A stretch of DNA of 64,000 nucleotides. Origin: Henricia sp. BOLD:AAB3569 (taxonomy: Eukaryota; Echinodermata; Asteroidea; Spinulosida; Echinasteridae). This document shows, in pieces, positions 9,039 to 20,470 of the stretch. The DNA is taken from assembly GCA_037783545.1 (NCBI GenBank), contig JBBELK010000682.1, positions 1-64,000 of the forward strand. Direction: 5' to 3'. The translations under genes were made by a program, and so were the position numbers. Numbering within the stretch: the stretch's first letter is position 1; each line of letters starts with the position of its first letter. Under the pieces are notes generated by a model. That model had not been told where the DNA came from and ran no database searches. It worked only from the letters and a program-made list of their open reading frames with translations.

Positions 9039-11651
9039 ATGAACAGTGCGACGCAATCTCGGAAACCAACCAATGCATGTCACTGTCCGCATCTGAACGG
9101 ACTACATCAACAAACATTAGGTTTACACAGCGATTTGATGCAAAGTCTCCCACCAGAGTTATACCTCAACATACTACTGAGGCTGGACGTACAGAGCCTG
9201 CAGAAGGCGTCGCACACATGCAGGCATTGGCAATCTACCATACAAGACACGGACTGGCTGTGGAGAAAACTGTGTTATTTGAAGTGTGATGACTGGACCA
9301 TGAAGGAGATATTGAGAGATAGGGGGCTGGGATACTCATGGAAGGTACATCAAAAGACCTTTTACAAATAGACCAAATCTCGGGGGTGGCCCCGGGGCAT
9401 TGCAGGTGAAAATAAGCCCTGGTGGAACCTTTGCACGGGCGACCATGAAAGGGGACAGTCACATTGTCACTGTGCGTCAAGAACAAGTAGGCACATTGGG
9501 GATCCATTGTCACACATTTAAATAGAACCTGCTCCCTTTCATGGCCACTGGTGCAAAGGGGATATTCCTACTTGAAATTCTCACCCCTGCACCACCCCCA
9601 AGATTCTGCTCAGGACCAGGGTTAAACAATTTGGGCCCAGGGCAAGACTGGGGCCAATTTCATAAAGCTGTTTAGCAGAAAAATGTGCTTAGGCCTAATC
9701 CAAAGGGCTGGTAATGCAGGGATGACATATAAAAATACGCTTTCCTACCTTTGAACAGCGAATCGCCCGACATTGAAACCAAAATTCACCCGGTCACTGG
9801 CGCATACAACATACAAACTGTATATGGGCAGAAAATCGCGTGATTGTGTGATGATTGCATCACTTTGACCTATGTGGGCGCCGTCTGCTAGCTCTGTTGT
9901 GATTGGTCGGAACTATGCATTTACTGGTGTTCTGCTATTCTTGCTAAAAACATAAGTTGACATACAATTTTGACTATTAACCCATTTTTATAAAGCAGAC
10001 AACTTTTGGGTTAGGCAAATTTTTCTGCTAAACAGCTTTATGAAATTGGCCTCAGGTCTCAAGGCCTTTTCACACTATGAACGTTCGACTCGAAAATCTA
10101 CACAGGTCCACCCCAGGTAGACTTTTTGAAATTTCAACACGGGTCCAATCGGCTACGTTTTCACACTACTAAACATTTTGTCTACACGTGTAAGGTTTCG
10201 ACCCGTGTATCGTGCGATCGTTTCACACTACACACGTGCCCAACCGTCAACACGGGTCGAAATCGGAACACCCCCCACATTGCATTGCGGCGAGTCATCT
10301 TATTCTCAAAATATTGCTATTTCTTGTTGTTCCATCGATCTGGTTTTGGATAGAATTGTCGGCCCAAATATAGCTACCTCCTCTTCACTCCAGGTCAGCC
10401 TTTTGTCTGATTTCGTGCCCGATTTATCATACATATTAGAGAACATAAAAAAAAAATATACACGAACTGCACTGAATAACGCGCAAAAAGCGAAACCCAA
10501 TCTTGTTTGTTCGTTGCAAAACAGCATTTAGGCTTACAGTTGCGATGCTGCCGTGCTCCAAAATCTACACGGGTCCAAACTTAACCCAGAGGCGTTCAGA
10601 CTGTGGTTTTCAAAACGTGTCGAAAAAGTCTACACGGGTCGAGAGCTCTCAACCCACCTCCCGAGGTGGGTTACTTTCAACACGGGTCGAGCGCTCCACA
10701 CGGGTCAGTGCCGTGTTGTAATGTTGTAGTGTGAAAAGTCAACACGGGTCCGTACAACCCAGAGATTTTTCATTGTGTGAAAAGGCCTCAAATGGGCTAA
10801 CATTTCGGATTAAAGGGGTATGTAATGTGTGATAAGGGCAGGGGCGAGTTGTCACTTGTACAAGTGAGGGACGAGATACCGATCTCTGGGTTGAGTTTCC
10901 CTGGGGCGAGTTTAAGAACAGCCAACTTTTATGTGAATCAACAAGGTTGAACTCGGGGGCGAGTCACCCCGGGGCGGTCCCTGGACGAGGGGCGAACTCG
11001 CCCCGAGGGTGGTTGTTTAAGTGGAAAAAGGCCTAAAGGGGGCAAGAGGTGTGTCTACTCTTGGTCCCTTTTCATAAGATTCAAGCCCGTTTGTTGTCCC
11101 CAAACTTTATTTAATCATTTCACTGGAAACACCTTACTCAAGTGAAAGGCAGAAGTCCAGTGTAATGATTCAGTCTCAGATGATAACTTTTTATAAGAGA
11201 ACAAAATTTAAAATGAATTTGTAGGTTCAGTACCCGGTCTTAGCACTCTTTCATGAAGAGTAAGGGGATTACCTAATGTCTCTGGCTGTCGGCTGCCAAT
11301 GGCGCTACCTACCTATGTACCTCGATGTTTAGGTGGAAGACACTTGTAAGCTTCATGCAATTCAGCTTACGAGCTGCAAATTGAAGTTCCATAAGCCCAT
11401 GTTAAAAATAATTAAGCCCATTTTAAAAAAATTAACCTATTTAAAAAAAGAAAAATAATCCAATCAATTGTGTTTTTTTTATCCCTCTCCAGGAATCCTA
11501 TATTCGAACCTGTTCCCCACATTCTATCAAGTGTTTATGGTTCAACGGTGCATTCAGTAACCTCAACTCGTATGGCAAACTACCACAGTGTTTTTGTCCC
11601 ATGGACGTCGAGACTTGGGGATATATACTGGAGTTGGAACTAAGCCGCTAA
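9039..11651 (+). CDS. FBXO48: FBXO48 homologue, F-box only protein (two coding exons)
   Basis: Exons are 9,039-9,344 and 11,493-11,651, joined in phase 0 by a GT...AG intron (donor AAG|GTACAT, acceptor CCCTCTCCAG|GAATCC). The product is 154 residues, close to the roughly 155 of vertebrate FBXO48. An F-box spans about residues 36-78: LPPELYLNILLRLDVQSL, then CRHW and DTDWLWRKLC. F-box proteins bring substrates to SCF ubiquitin ligases through SKP1. The rest follows FBXO48: GYSWK at the end of exon 1, then a short linker, and the C-terminus MDVETWGYILELELSR. The start was set at ATG 9,039 (context AACCATGA). A polypyrimidine tract and AG at 8,940-8,941 suggest a 5' UTR exon begins at 8,942. The intron carries two foldback elements and SINE debris. 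No known substrate can be inferred. Confidence 0.85.
9651..10053. mobile_element. MITE with GGCCAATTTCATAAAGCTG termini (about 400 bp)
   Basis: GGCCAATTTCATAAAGCTGT on the left is inverted by the complement ending AAATTGGCC on the right; the adjacent TTTAGCAGAAAAAT is inverted too. The element lies in the FBXO48 intron. Further terminus copies are at about 16,795 and 44,011. No coding frame. Confidence 0.75.
10061..10789. mobile_element. Non-autonomous element with AAGGCCTTTTCACAC termini and ACACGGGTC arrays
   Basis: AAGGCCTTTTCACAC at the left and GTGTGAAAAGGCCT at the right are inverted. Inside, ACACGGGTC(C/G) or a close variant occurs about ten times in both orientations (for example near 10,137, 10,248, 10,559, 10,633, 10,678, 10,741). 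Multiple subterminal copies of a nonamer are typical of transposase-binding sites. No transposase is encoded. Confidence 0.75.
10795..11040. repeat. Repeat with GGGGCGAGT motif array
   Basis: GGGGCGAGT or its complement appears several times (10,850, 10,900, 10,950, 10,990), and the right end has GTGGAAAAAGGCCTAAAG, resembling the neighbouring element's terminus. It is possibly a second element abutting the one at 10,061. Confidence 0.45.
11238..11355 (+). repeat. Fragment of the tRNA-derived SINE body
   Basis: The sequence TAGCACTCTTTCATGAAGAG and GGGGATTACCTAATGTCTCT resemble the body of the full SINE near 17,390-17,430 (AGCATTCTTTCGTGAAGAG, GGGGGATTCCCCGGTGTCTC). The tRNA-like head is absent. 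Confidence 0.45.
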
Positions 11652-12180
11652 CCAGCAGCTGTAGATTGTTGGTAAACAGCATTTAAACCCAACCTGTGTG
11701 GCCTTATGGCAATCAGGATGAATCTATACCGAGCTACAAAAGAAACGCAAATTTGGAAAATTTATTTTGTAATTACTTTGACATCAAAACCCGTTCTTTG
11801 TGAAGTTTGTATCTGGTTTTCAGTGGGACATATCTTGCACTTCAGACAAATGTCTTTTATTTCTTGGGTATAATTATTTTTTTTAAATCTCTGAACATTA
11901 TTTTTTAAAGTTGATTTTTATCAGTCCAATGGTGAGCTTGTGCAGTACAGTAGTGAACAGTATAGACTTTCCAAAGTTCACTGGTACTTTTTAAAAGTAA
12001 TTTTTCCACTCTTTTTGGGAGCTGCGATTTTATAACTTCCAAATAAATTTTTCATTATTTTAAATTTTCTTTTCGAAATGTATTTGTAATATTTCTCTAT
12101 ATATGCGAATATATACAATTAATATATTCATTCAAGGTTTTATGAAGTGGAATGTATAAAGCTTAGAACTAATAAATCAT
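11652..12180 (+). other. Probable FBXO48 3' UTR, AT-rich
   Basis: The stretch is AT-rich and without coding signal. AATAAA words occur at 12,042-12,047 and 12,171-12,176 and are candidate polyadenylation signals for the gene ending at 11,651. Which one is used cannot be told. Confidence 0.35.
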
Positions 12181-12543
12181 ATTTAAATAATTTTTATGCA
12201 ATAAAACTAATTTTAAAATTTATTGGATTTTTTCTACATGGATTTTTGCTCAAGGGTGATTTCTGCAAGAAAAAGAAAAAAATATATAAATGCAATTAGA
12301 GAACTATTTAGTAAATGTCTAGTAATTTTATTTTATTTTTGTTTGCATTAGCTTTGTCGGTGGTATACTTTTAAATATGTAAGGGAGCATTAGAGATTGT
12401 ATTTAGCATGAATATTTTCTGGGTATTGCCCATAACTTTTATTGTATTTCTGTATTTTATTGAGTCTGGATCTGCTGCCGTTTTCTAGTTATGGTCCCAA
12501 AAACATGCCCCATTTGGCGACTTTCTCTTCAATTAGTCACACT

Positions 12544-12680
12544 TATAGACCGTATAGAATAGCCGCCATTTCGTGGGGCACTTTTTGTTACTTAAACTGT
12601 TCAACAATGGAAGCACAATATGTGCAACCAAGGAACAAAGAAACTGTCCCACAAGATGGCGGCTTTTCAATATGGTCTAT
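12544..12680. mobile_element. Short MITE with TATAGACCGTAT termini
   Basis: TATAGACCGTATAGAATAGC with CGCCAT on the left is inverted by ATGGCGGC and TTTTCAATATGGTCTAT on the right. Related termini occur near 14,150 (TTCGATACGGTCTACT) and at 51,184-51,325 (TAAACCGTATT / TTCGATACGGTCTTTA). Confidence 0.7.
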
Positions 12681-13100
12681 TGTGCTTTTCATAATTTGAG
12701 GAACCAATTTCTGTTTTCAAAGTTGCTTTGCTTTGTTTTGAAAGCCAGAACCTCATTTTCAAAAAGTACATAACTTAAAATTTTGCAAAACTAAAGATCA
12801 TATTTGATTTAAAAGTGATTACATCATATTGTTTTAATAACTTGAAGGAATTTACATGTATTTGGCTCGGGCTACGAATAAAAAAAAATTGAGAAATTTA
12901 TATTTCTGTTAATGTATTAATTATGATGTATTCAGCTTTGCAGGCATTAAACAAAAGGGTAGATTTTCCCCTTATTTTCTACTATTTTGTCATAATCCTC
13001 ATCTGAGGAACTACACGTGCAAAGTGTGTGTGTAAACCTATCACTCAGGCAGAGGCCACCTAAGAAAATGTTTCACTCATTACGAAAACCAAAAATAGTT

Positions 13101-13214
13101 CAGGGGTGCGTTCAATAGCACAATACGTACGCCGGTATTGGGTATTTTCCTATACCTTCACCGTTGAAGGTATTGTCGGTATGCATACGTATTGCGCTAT
13201 TGAACGCGCCCCTG
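13101..13214. mobile_element. Short foldback MITE (114 bp)
   Basis: CAGGGGTGCGTTCAATAGCA on the left is inverted by GCGCTATTGAACGCGCCCCT on the right. The interior repeats the tendency: AATACGTACGCCGG against GCATACGTATT. Confidence 0.7.
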
Positions 13215-13332
13215 GTATCCATCTTTTGGCATTTTTCAAAACAGAAAGGTGGAAAATGGGAGGAAAATGGTAGCACGGTAGTTTTCATCAATTCTGCTGT
13301 GCAATTGTTCCGACGTTGGTATCGATTCTTAC

Positions 13333-13597
13333 TACCGTAATTTTCGGAATATAAGCCGCCCGGGGTATAAGCCGCGACGCCCGAAAATTCTAGAAACAAG
13401 ATTCACCGTCGGCGTATAAGCCGCCCGGCTACTTAGCCGCACCATTGTGTAGGCTGTGGCGTCCTAAAAACCACCACCAAAGTTTTTTTATGACTTGAGC
13501 TCGGCGTATAAGCCGCCCGGTTTGTTAGCCACAGAGACCTTTTTTGGGGGGCAAAATCAACGTATAACCCGCGGCTTATATTCCGAAAATTACGGTA
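13333..13597. mobile_element. MITE with TACCGTAATTTTCGG termini and ATAAGCCGC motifs
   Basis: TACCGTAATTTTCGGAATAT on the left is inverted by ATATTCCGAAAATTACGGTA on the right. The internal motif GTATAAGCCGC(C)CGG recurs at about 13,362, 13,409 and 13,505, with a cognate near 13,565. A half copy lies at 5,600-5,721. Confidence 0.8.
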
Positions 13598-13966
13598 CTT
13601 TAATTTTTCCCCCATAGTGGCAAAGATTCAGAGTACACACATGAACTAGTAGTAGTTTCAAGCAACTTGTACTGTAGGCCTATAGCACGACACTGAAAGA
13701 CAGACACCTAAATTCTTTGGTTTTCATGAAAATGAATAGGTTGTCTAGTTGACCTTTTTTCCAGTAGGGTTATGCACAATGTTGGTCTTCAAACCCCATG
13801 AGCCTTTGCAAACGCACACAAGATTGTCACCGTGCATTATGGATGTGTCAGCACTTTATGTATCTATTACATTTGAATATCAAACCTACAGTGTAACATG
13901 GCTTATAATGCAGAGTTTAATTTTGTAAATTGGGAATGGAAAAGATTCCAAATGGGAAAAGAGTGT

Positions 13967-14013
13967 TGAGGGGTGGGGGTGGGGGGAAGGGGTGGGGGCG
14001 AAGGGGGGAAGGG
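13967..14013 (+). other. G-rich tract, possible G-quadruplex
   Basis: Six or more runs of three to six G occur in under 50 bp (GGGGTGGGGGTGGGGGGAAG, followed by further runs). It lies in non-coding DNA between repeats. Confidence 0.5.
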
Positions 14014-14205
14014 GAGTCACTTGATCTCGTATCTTGCAGTATCTTGAAGCATCAACATTGCACGTTTCGGTGGATCACAGATTTGTTGCATCACCATGCA
14101 TGTCTTCAAGGAACAAAGACACTGCTCTACAAGATGTCATCTATTCGATACGGTCTACTGAAAATTTCCATAATGGTGGGAAAGGGTGTATCTCAAACTG
14201 TCGGT

Positions 14206-14360
14206 TCAATAGACTACTAAAGTGTGACGTCAGTTGCCATGGTAATTGGGTCTAAACATTCGCTGGTAATCTGAAACGTCCATTGGTATAGCACAGGGAA
14301 ACAGTTCACTGGTTTTAGTGTAGACCCAAAAACCATGGCAACACACAAGTAGTCTATTGA
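14206..14360. mobile_element. Foldback repeat (about 155 bp)
   Basis: CAATAGACTACT on the left is inverted by AGTAGTCTATTG on the right. GTTGCCATGG and CCATGGCAAC continue the pairing inward. Confidence 0.6.
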
Positions 14361-14925
14361 TCAACATTTTAGATTTGGTCCCATGTGACCAAAAAAATAA
14401 ATCAAAGATAACAGATATTTTGCATAATATCCAAATTTATTTCAAATTGACGTCATTTCTCTCGGTACATATCACAAACCTTTTACCAAATACAGCACTA
14501 AATTAAGTATTTATTACTTTATGAAAGATTACAAAGGTAGAGTTACTCTTCACAAATCTTGAAATAGAAGTACATAAATCAGATGGACGTTAATGGAATG
14601 ATCACAGCTTTAAGTACAGCATTGCTTGAATGATTGGAAAGCAATCAAAAAATTTAAAATAAAGTAAACACCGGACACCGTGCGTTTCTGTTACCATCAG
14701 CACAGAGCCCAGATTCGATGTGCATGCACGCTGGGCGCACCACGAACACACGCGTGTCATGGATCAAAAGAATGGATTGCGTGCATGTGCATTGCGAGTA
14801 CAGTAACAAAAAATACTGTACAACAGTAACAAAAGCATGTGCATTTGTAAACTGAAGTTTTCAACACCAAACAGACAAAATTCTCGCGAAAATCTTTCAA
14901 AAAAAACTTCATTTTATATAACAAT

Positions 14926-15063
14926 AATATTGGATGTCTTTTCGGGTTATATGAGAATATACCGCACTCGTCATGAAAATACCGAACTCGCCTTCGGCTT
15001 TTTCAGTATTTTCATGACTCGTGCAGTATATTCTCATATCACCCTCAAAGCCATCCAATATAT
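14926..15063. mobile_element. Foldback repeat (about 138 bp)
   Basis: ATATTGGATG on the left is inverted by CATCCAATAT on the right. GATATGAGAATATACTGCAC-type arms fold onto each other around GAACTCGCCTTCGGC. Confidence 0.65.
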
Positions 15064-15069
15064 AATTAA

Positions 15070-17190
15070 TTACATACTGTATAACATTGTATCTATTCCA
15101 TGCACAGCAAAGAGGGGGAAATCTTAAAAAATTAATCTACTGGGTTGTAGATTCAAGGGTTTCACAGCAGAGGCGCAACCAAAACGTTTAAAGGTGATAT
15201 TGCCCAGACCCAAAATAAATGTTCAAATAAAATGTTAATGAAAAAGTACCCTAACTTGGAGCTAATGAGAAAGTCATTTATATTTTTAGTATTTTTCTTC
15301 AAGGTGAAGACACACAATACATCATTAATAAAAAAATAATTTAAAAAAATGGAATTCACTGGTTGCACAGAGCTGCCATATTAATTGGCTAGATACAACA
15401 AGGCTCTACAAGTAAACAATGACTCCCCGCATCGTTATGTTGGTTTCTATGTAGTGATCCATTTTAAATCACATATGCTTTTAAAGACTCATTTTAAATA
15501 CAACCATGCTAAGAGTTTATTGGCATTAACACTGCCTTGGGAATTCTTCAGTCATCTGATGCTGAAAATGTTTTCCTTACTGCCATGTTACTGACAAAAT
15601 GTTCTCTAGAGTTTTGTTCAACAAGTTTTTCTTCAACACTTTTGAAGGCTTGAAAGTACATGTAATTTAAATTACTTCATTCTCTTCATTTTCATACAAG
15701 TCACAAAAGAAACAATGTCACTTGAAGAGAAGTGAGCAATAAGAAACTACTGGTACTGAGAAAGAGCACCCCACCCATAATTAGTACAGCTACATTGCGG
15801 GATTTTTACCTATTCACTGTGCACTTCTGAAACGAGTAGAGCAACACATTGTGGGATCCTTAGTCTAACATTATGGGAATGAACCTTCTGTACATAGTGT
15901 GACCAGGCCAGCTTGTCTGGTCACGGTAATCTTTAAAAGCTCTGCTATCTGCATGTTGGGGGTGCCACTGTGTGCAATTGTTCCTTGGAATTTCTTGAAT
16001 TCTTTTGCGAGGAATGGTTGCATTCACAGTGGGTCCCCTGGCTGCAGGTGGCAGGAGCTAGCCTACATTCTTTTGTTTTTGTATTATGGCATACTTGGGA
16101 TTCCAGGTGCTCAGTCTGTGTTCCTATATAAGGGTGTGCAGGCCAGGTTTCTGCAGTTCTGGCTGCTGGTGGAACACAGGCTGTGCACTGCGTGTGCATG
16201 GGCCGTGGTGGTGCTGCTGCTATAATCTGCGTCATTTATCAAGTAAGTTTATTTCTTTAATTGAAAAGTAGCTTATTGTATATATTATGTTTAAATACTG
16301 CTTTTCAATCCTTTTTTTCCCCAAGCTTTCTTGTAGCTAGATCAACATTATGCTACTTGACTGCCGTTTTGTTTGTGTTCCGTTTTAACCCGTTTTGTTT
16401 TTGCATACACCAATATCGTGCGATACATGGTGAAAGAATTAATACTGTAAACAATAAAAAAATAATTTTAAATAAATTACCCACTACTTTTGAATTACAG
16501 ATTTGTTTTGTGCATTATTTTACGCCTCTGTTCGTCATCCCTATTTTCTATATTATTTTACCAACTCAGTTACACAGGCAAACAGACATTTTGTGGGCAA
16601 ACCCCATTTTGAAGCTATTATTACAGCTGTTCATCAAGAGTATAAAGACTATATAAGGAGGCATAAATGTAGCTTCAACCCCACCCTCACTCCCCCAACA
16701 AAGCAAAAGTGGGTGGTACATGTAGCTAGATGTGTGTTAAGTTACCACCATGCCTTTAACAAACCCTAAAATATTTTCTAAATCTGCCATGGGGCCAATT
16801 TCATGAAGCTGTTAAGCAGAAAAATTTGCTTAATGCAACATTTATTTGCTTTAATATTTGGTATGGTGCCTAATCGCCATGGAAATAAAATAAACCAAAC
16901 ACGGGATGAGACAAATCATATTGTCCTCATCGGGATTTGAACTCGATACCTCTGGTACAAACGTTTGTGCTCAATGCCAGGAGTGGTCTGTACTTGGTAT
17001 AAGAATGAGTACTGCCACTGTGGGATTATAATATCCGGCACTAAAGTTACATGCAGGCTAATCTACACATTTGTACATCTGCCATTGTGGGCATTTTACT
17101 ATTATATTGTATTATGGCCGGAAATGAATATCTTAATGAGACAGGTGACGTGAGCCAATGGCCAAGTGCGAAACTGAGAACAACTCAACT
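15070..17190. other. No gene recognised; AT-rich intergenic DNA
   Basis: Both strands were read. Open frames of up to about 130 codons exist here but show no family motif, no codon bias and no convincing splice sites. A terminus of the GGCCAATTTCATAAAGCTG repeat lies at about 16,794, and a small hairpin (GTGACCAG...CTGGTCAC) at about 15,899. Confidence 0.5.
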
Positions 17191-17194
17191 TAGT

Positions 17195-17535
17195 GGGGGG
17201 TACCGTGGCCGAGTGGTTAGGGCCATTGACTCGCAATCATTGGTGAAAACTTGGTGTTGCGGGTTCGAATCCGGCTGCGGTACCTGTGCCCTTGGGCAAG
17301 GCACTCAACCACACTTGCTCCATCCTTCGGAAGGGATGTAAAGCCGTTGGTCCAGTGTGTTAGGTAATGGTAACGCACTCTAAAGATCCCAGAGCATTCT
17401 TTCGTGAAGAGCAGGGGGATTCCCCGGTGTCTCTGGCCAATTCTAATTCTTCATGGGTTTCCTCAAGCTTACGAGTGACAGTGCAATGAGCACTTTGAGG
17501 AATCCTTGGTATGAATACCAGAAAGAAATAATAAT
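17195..17535 (+). mobile_element. tRNA-derived SINE
   Basis: The head resembles a type II (Ser/Leu-like) tRNA gene: a box-A sequence TGGCCGAGTGGTTAGGGC at about 17,206 and a box-B sequence GGGTTCGAATCC at about 17,262, the RNA polymerase III promoter. A body follows with CTTGGGCAAGGCACTCAA and TCGTGAAGAGCAGGGGG, and it ends with an ATA-type microsatellite tail (ATAATAATAATAATAA). The same body recurs inverted at 55,200-55,590 and as fragments at 11,238 and 57,843. Confidence 0.85.
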
Positions 17536-17539
17536 AATA

Positions 17540-19505
17540 ATAATAAACCAGTTCTACAAGATCGTGAGTTATCGAGAAAATTTTGTTAAGAAATATCAGG
17601 CTCGTTCTGTTCAATTTACGATTAGTTTTCAAAACATGGAAGATTTGCAATTAGAACAAGTACTGCCCTGATTGTATAAAATTTGTATGTTATTGATCGT
17701 TTAGTGGAAGGTGTAGAGCCGGACGATAGGGTCCGTTTAGTGTTGAATTCCCTCATTTTGAATTTCCCCGTATCCCTGCCCTTTGTGCATGTTGATGAAT
17801 TAACGGTTGCTCGCTTACTTGAAAGAATCAACTGTTCTAAACAGTTACCAGTTTATTAAATTTGACGAAACCATCACGATCAATTTTATACACATCAAAT
17901 AAGGGCGGCAGAACGAATACGCCCGAGCGCCTTTTAACATTGAAGAAACTCCTGGCGATGAAAAAAAGCATCGTTAAAATTAGGATAGCGAAAATACATG
18001 TTTAGCTCGGGCAATTGCCGTTAGTTGAGCTTTACAAGAAAAAAAGGGTAACGAACTCAAGTACATACTTAAAAACAGACCTAAGTACGTTGAGCCGTTA
18101 ATTAACGATCTTCACGAAAGGACAGGGATTCCTAGAGGTACATTAGGTGGTATTGAAGAACTACAGAAATTCCAAAATGTGTTTGATAATTACCAATTGA
18201 TTGTACTGTCCAGAGAGCATTGTTACAATTTAATTTTCAAAGGCCCCGATAAACCCCACACCATATTTGCATCTTGCCAACGGTCATTACGATGTGATCA
18301 GATCCATGCCTGGCTTTCTGAATCGCAGCAACTATTGCGACGTTTGTCAAAAGGGCTATACGGTAATAGCGGTGCTTCATTCCACGTTTGTAAAGTGGCG
18401 TGCAAGTTGTGTTATTCGATTGGCTGTAAAACGGGGGAAATAGACACATGGGTACACTGCGATATATGTAACCGTAATTTTAAGGATAAAACCTGTTTTG
18501 AGAACTATAACGCTAAAGTAATCGGAAAAAAGACGGTTTGTCAGTCGTTCTATCGCTGCAACGCATACGTTAGTATCGACATGACTGTAAATCACAAAAA
18601 GCACAACTGCGTAAAAAAATACTGCCAAACCTGCGAACAAATGGTAGCGTTTGATCACCGGTGTTTCATTAAAGTCGTCAAAATTAAAACGGGAAAAAAA
18701 GCGCTCGAAAACAATGCATGGCCGGGTACTGCAGAGGTAATTATAAACCAAACCCTTCGAAGGTCCAATGAAATACATATTTTTTTGACCGAGTGTACGC
18801 AGGATGGCGGCATACACGTACCCAATCTCTGCGTGGCAGAAATGAAGTGTGAAGGTTGCGCGGGCGAATCCGACAATGTATCTTGCTTGTACTGTATGGC
18901 CCGAAAAATGTTCAAGGGGGAAAAACACTCAGAAATAATTTTGCGAGTGGCTGTTTCAAAGTCCACTTACGGATAACTCAGTTGCAATTGCCCATAATGC
19001 AAAGGAATACGACGCGTACTTCCTTTTAGAGTTTCTGTATGCCAATGCGTGTGCTCTGAATGTTGTGTATACCAGAGCAAAAATCATGGCCATTGAAATA
19101 CCCAAGTACAAGAGAAAATTTTTCGATTCGTTGAATTTTTTACCCATGGGACTAGCAAAATTGCCTTCCACCTTTTTTTTGACGGTATTAAAGAAAGGCT
19201 TTTCTCCCATTATTCTAACGGCAAAGACAATCAAAAATATGTAGGCCCGATATTAAATATTATGGTCCAGACTCCACGACAACAGACAGAAGAAAATAAT
19301 TTTTAGAATGGTACGAGGGGGAGAAACAGAAAAATAAACTGTTTAATTTACAAGACGAACTGTTGACTTACTGTATGAGCGACGTTGACATTCTACGTCG
19401 CTGCTGTATGCATTTCAGGGAGTTATTAATGAGTGTGACCTCGACAAAACCGGAGGATGAAGGTGTAGACCCGTTTAAAGATTGTATTACTATGTGGAAT
19501 ATGTG
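17540..19505 (+). pseudogene. Family B (protein-primed type) DNA polymerase, N-terminal half, copy 1, broken
   Basis: Frames on the plus strand together show the N-terminal architecture of Polinton/Maverick-type DNA polymerases. An early block has DDRVRLVLNS and LPFVHVDELTV (about 17,720-17,810). Then come FDNYQLIVLS, HYDVIRSMPGFLNR, a cysteine-rich region (CDVC, CDICNR, CQTCEQMV..DHRCFI), the exonuclease region with CTQDGGIHVPNLCVAE (18,795-18,840), and an Exo II-like AHNAKEYDAY (about 18,990). The longest single frame is 18,179-18,976. Frameshifts occur near 17,670, 18,290, 18,350 and 18,940, and many stops lie after 19,240. The Exo I acid pair is lost by a small deletion at about 18,785. 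The gene is cut at about 19,500 by a transposase-like insertion. The palm domain is absent here. Confidence 0.75.
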
Positions 19506-20470
19506 GATGGAAACCAGATGAAAACACATGCACGGTAGCTGTACTTCGCCGCGTTACCGTACCGTGTTAAATTGCATATTTAACGGAAAGCAGTTGCCAG
19601 TGTCTGTAAGTTGTATAATATGCGATACTCCAGCAAAAACCATGGTCAAGTGCTCTAAACTCTACAGTGGGTATTACGGATGTGACAAATGCTCCCAAAG
19701 GGGAAATTGTTGGAAGAATGACGTATCCTTGCATGAAGAATTTGCCCCTGCGAACAGACGAATCATTTCGTAACAATGACAATGCGGAGCATCATAGGAG
19801 TATCACCTGTTCTGGAATTGAATGGTGTCAATATGATTGATGACTTTCCTTTGGACTACCTTCATCAGGTGTCTGGGTGTGATGAAGAAATTATTGCTAC
19901 TTTGGAAAAGAGGTCCACGTACACTATGCAGGTTGTCAGCTGCTAGTATTTCACGACTAAGTACACGCCTGACTGATATACGGCAGAACATTCCTAGGGA
20001 GTTTGCTGGGAAGCCTGGATGAAATAGACAGGTGGAAGGCGACATAATTCCACCAGTTTCTTCTGTACACAGGTCAGTTCGTCTTGAAAGATATTCTGCC
20101 TGAAGCCAATTATCACCACTTAATGTCTCTCAGTGTTGCACTATGTATTTTAGTGAACCACGGTCTTGTTGCTCGGCATCACCATTATGCTCATCAGCTA
20201 CTGGAACACTTCGTCAGCAAAAGTAGTCAACTGTATGGTGCTGAATTTTTAGTGTACAATGTTCACTCTCTGCTGCATTTAGAAAGGGATGCACTAAAGT
20301 TTGGGGATCTAAACAAATGTGCTGCTTGGAACTTTGAAAATTACTTGAAGTGTTTGAAGAGAAAGGCGAGGACTGGCAAGAGTCCTGCTGTTCAACTTGT
20401 AAAGCGGATATTGTTAAGTACAAATGACGTAGACGAACTTCCAGCTCAACAGCATAACATTTGTTGTACA
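19500..20470 (+). pseudogene. EnSpm/TNP2-like transposase fragment inserted in the polymerase relic
   Basis: Three frame segments match a transposase family widespread in invertebrates (TNP2/DUF4218-like). The first (19,528-19,773) has SVSCIICDTPAKTMVKC and GYYGCDKCSQRGNCW, where CDxPA and the CxxC pair are hallmarks. The second (about 19,820-20,045) has DDFPLDYLHQV, GVMKKLLLLW and REFAGKPG. The third (20,084-20,482) has LKDILPEANYHHLMSLSVAL, YNVHSLLHLERDALKFG and FENYLKCLKRKAR. Frameshifts separate all three, so it is inactive. It sits between polymerase copy 1 and a repeat of the polymerase zinc region. Superfamily assignment is from memory of the motifs and is less sure than 'transposase'. 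Confidence 0.6.

Noticed and set aside
15899..16656. Plus- and minus-strand frames of 96-131 codons
   Set aside because: No recognisable motif, no codon bias, overlapping frames on both strands and no splice context.
17200..17285. A true tRNA gene
   Set aside because: The head has A and B boxes, but it continues into a SINE body that recurs elsewhere, ends in a microsatellite, and the cloverleaf is interrupted by extra bases in the anticodon-variable region.
18377..18928. Minus-strand frame of 183 codons opposite polymerase copy 1
   Set aside because: It is the shadow of the polymerase coding strand, which shows zinc and exonuclease motifs.
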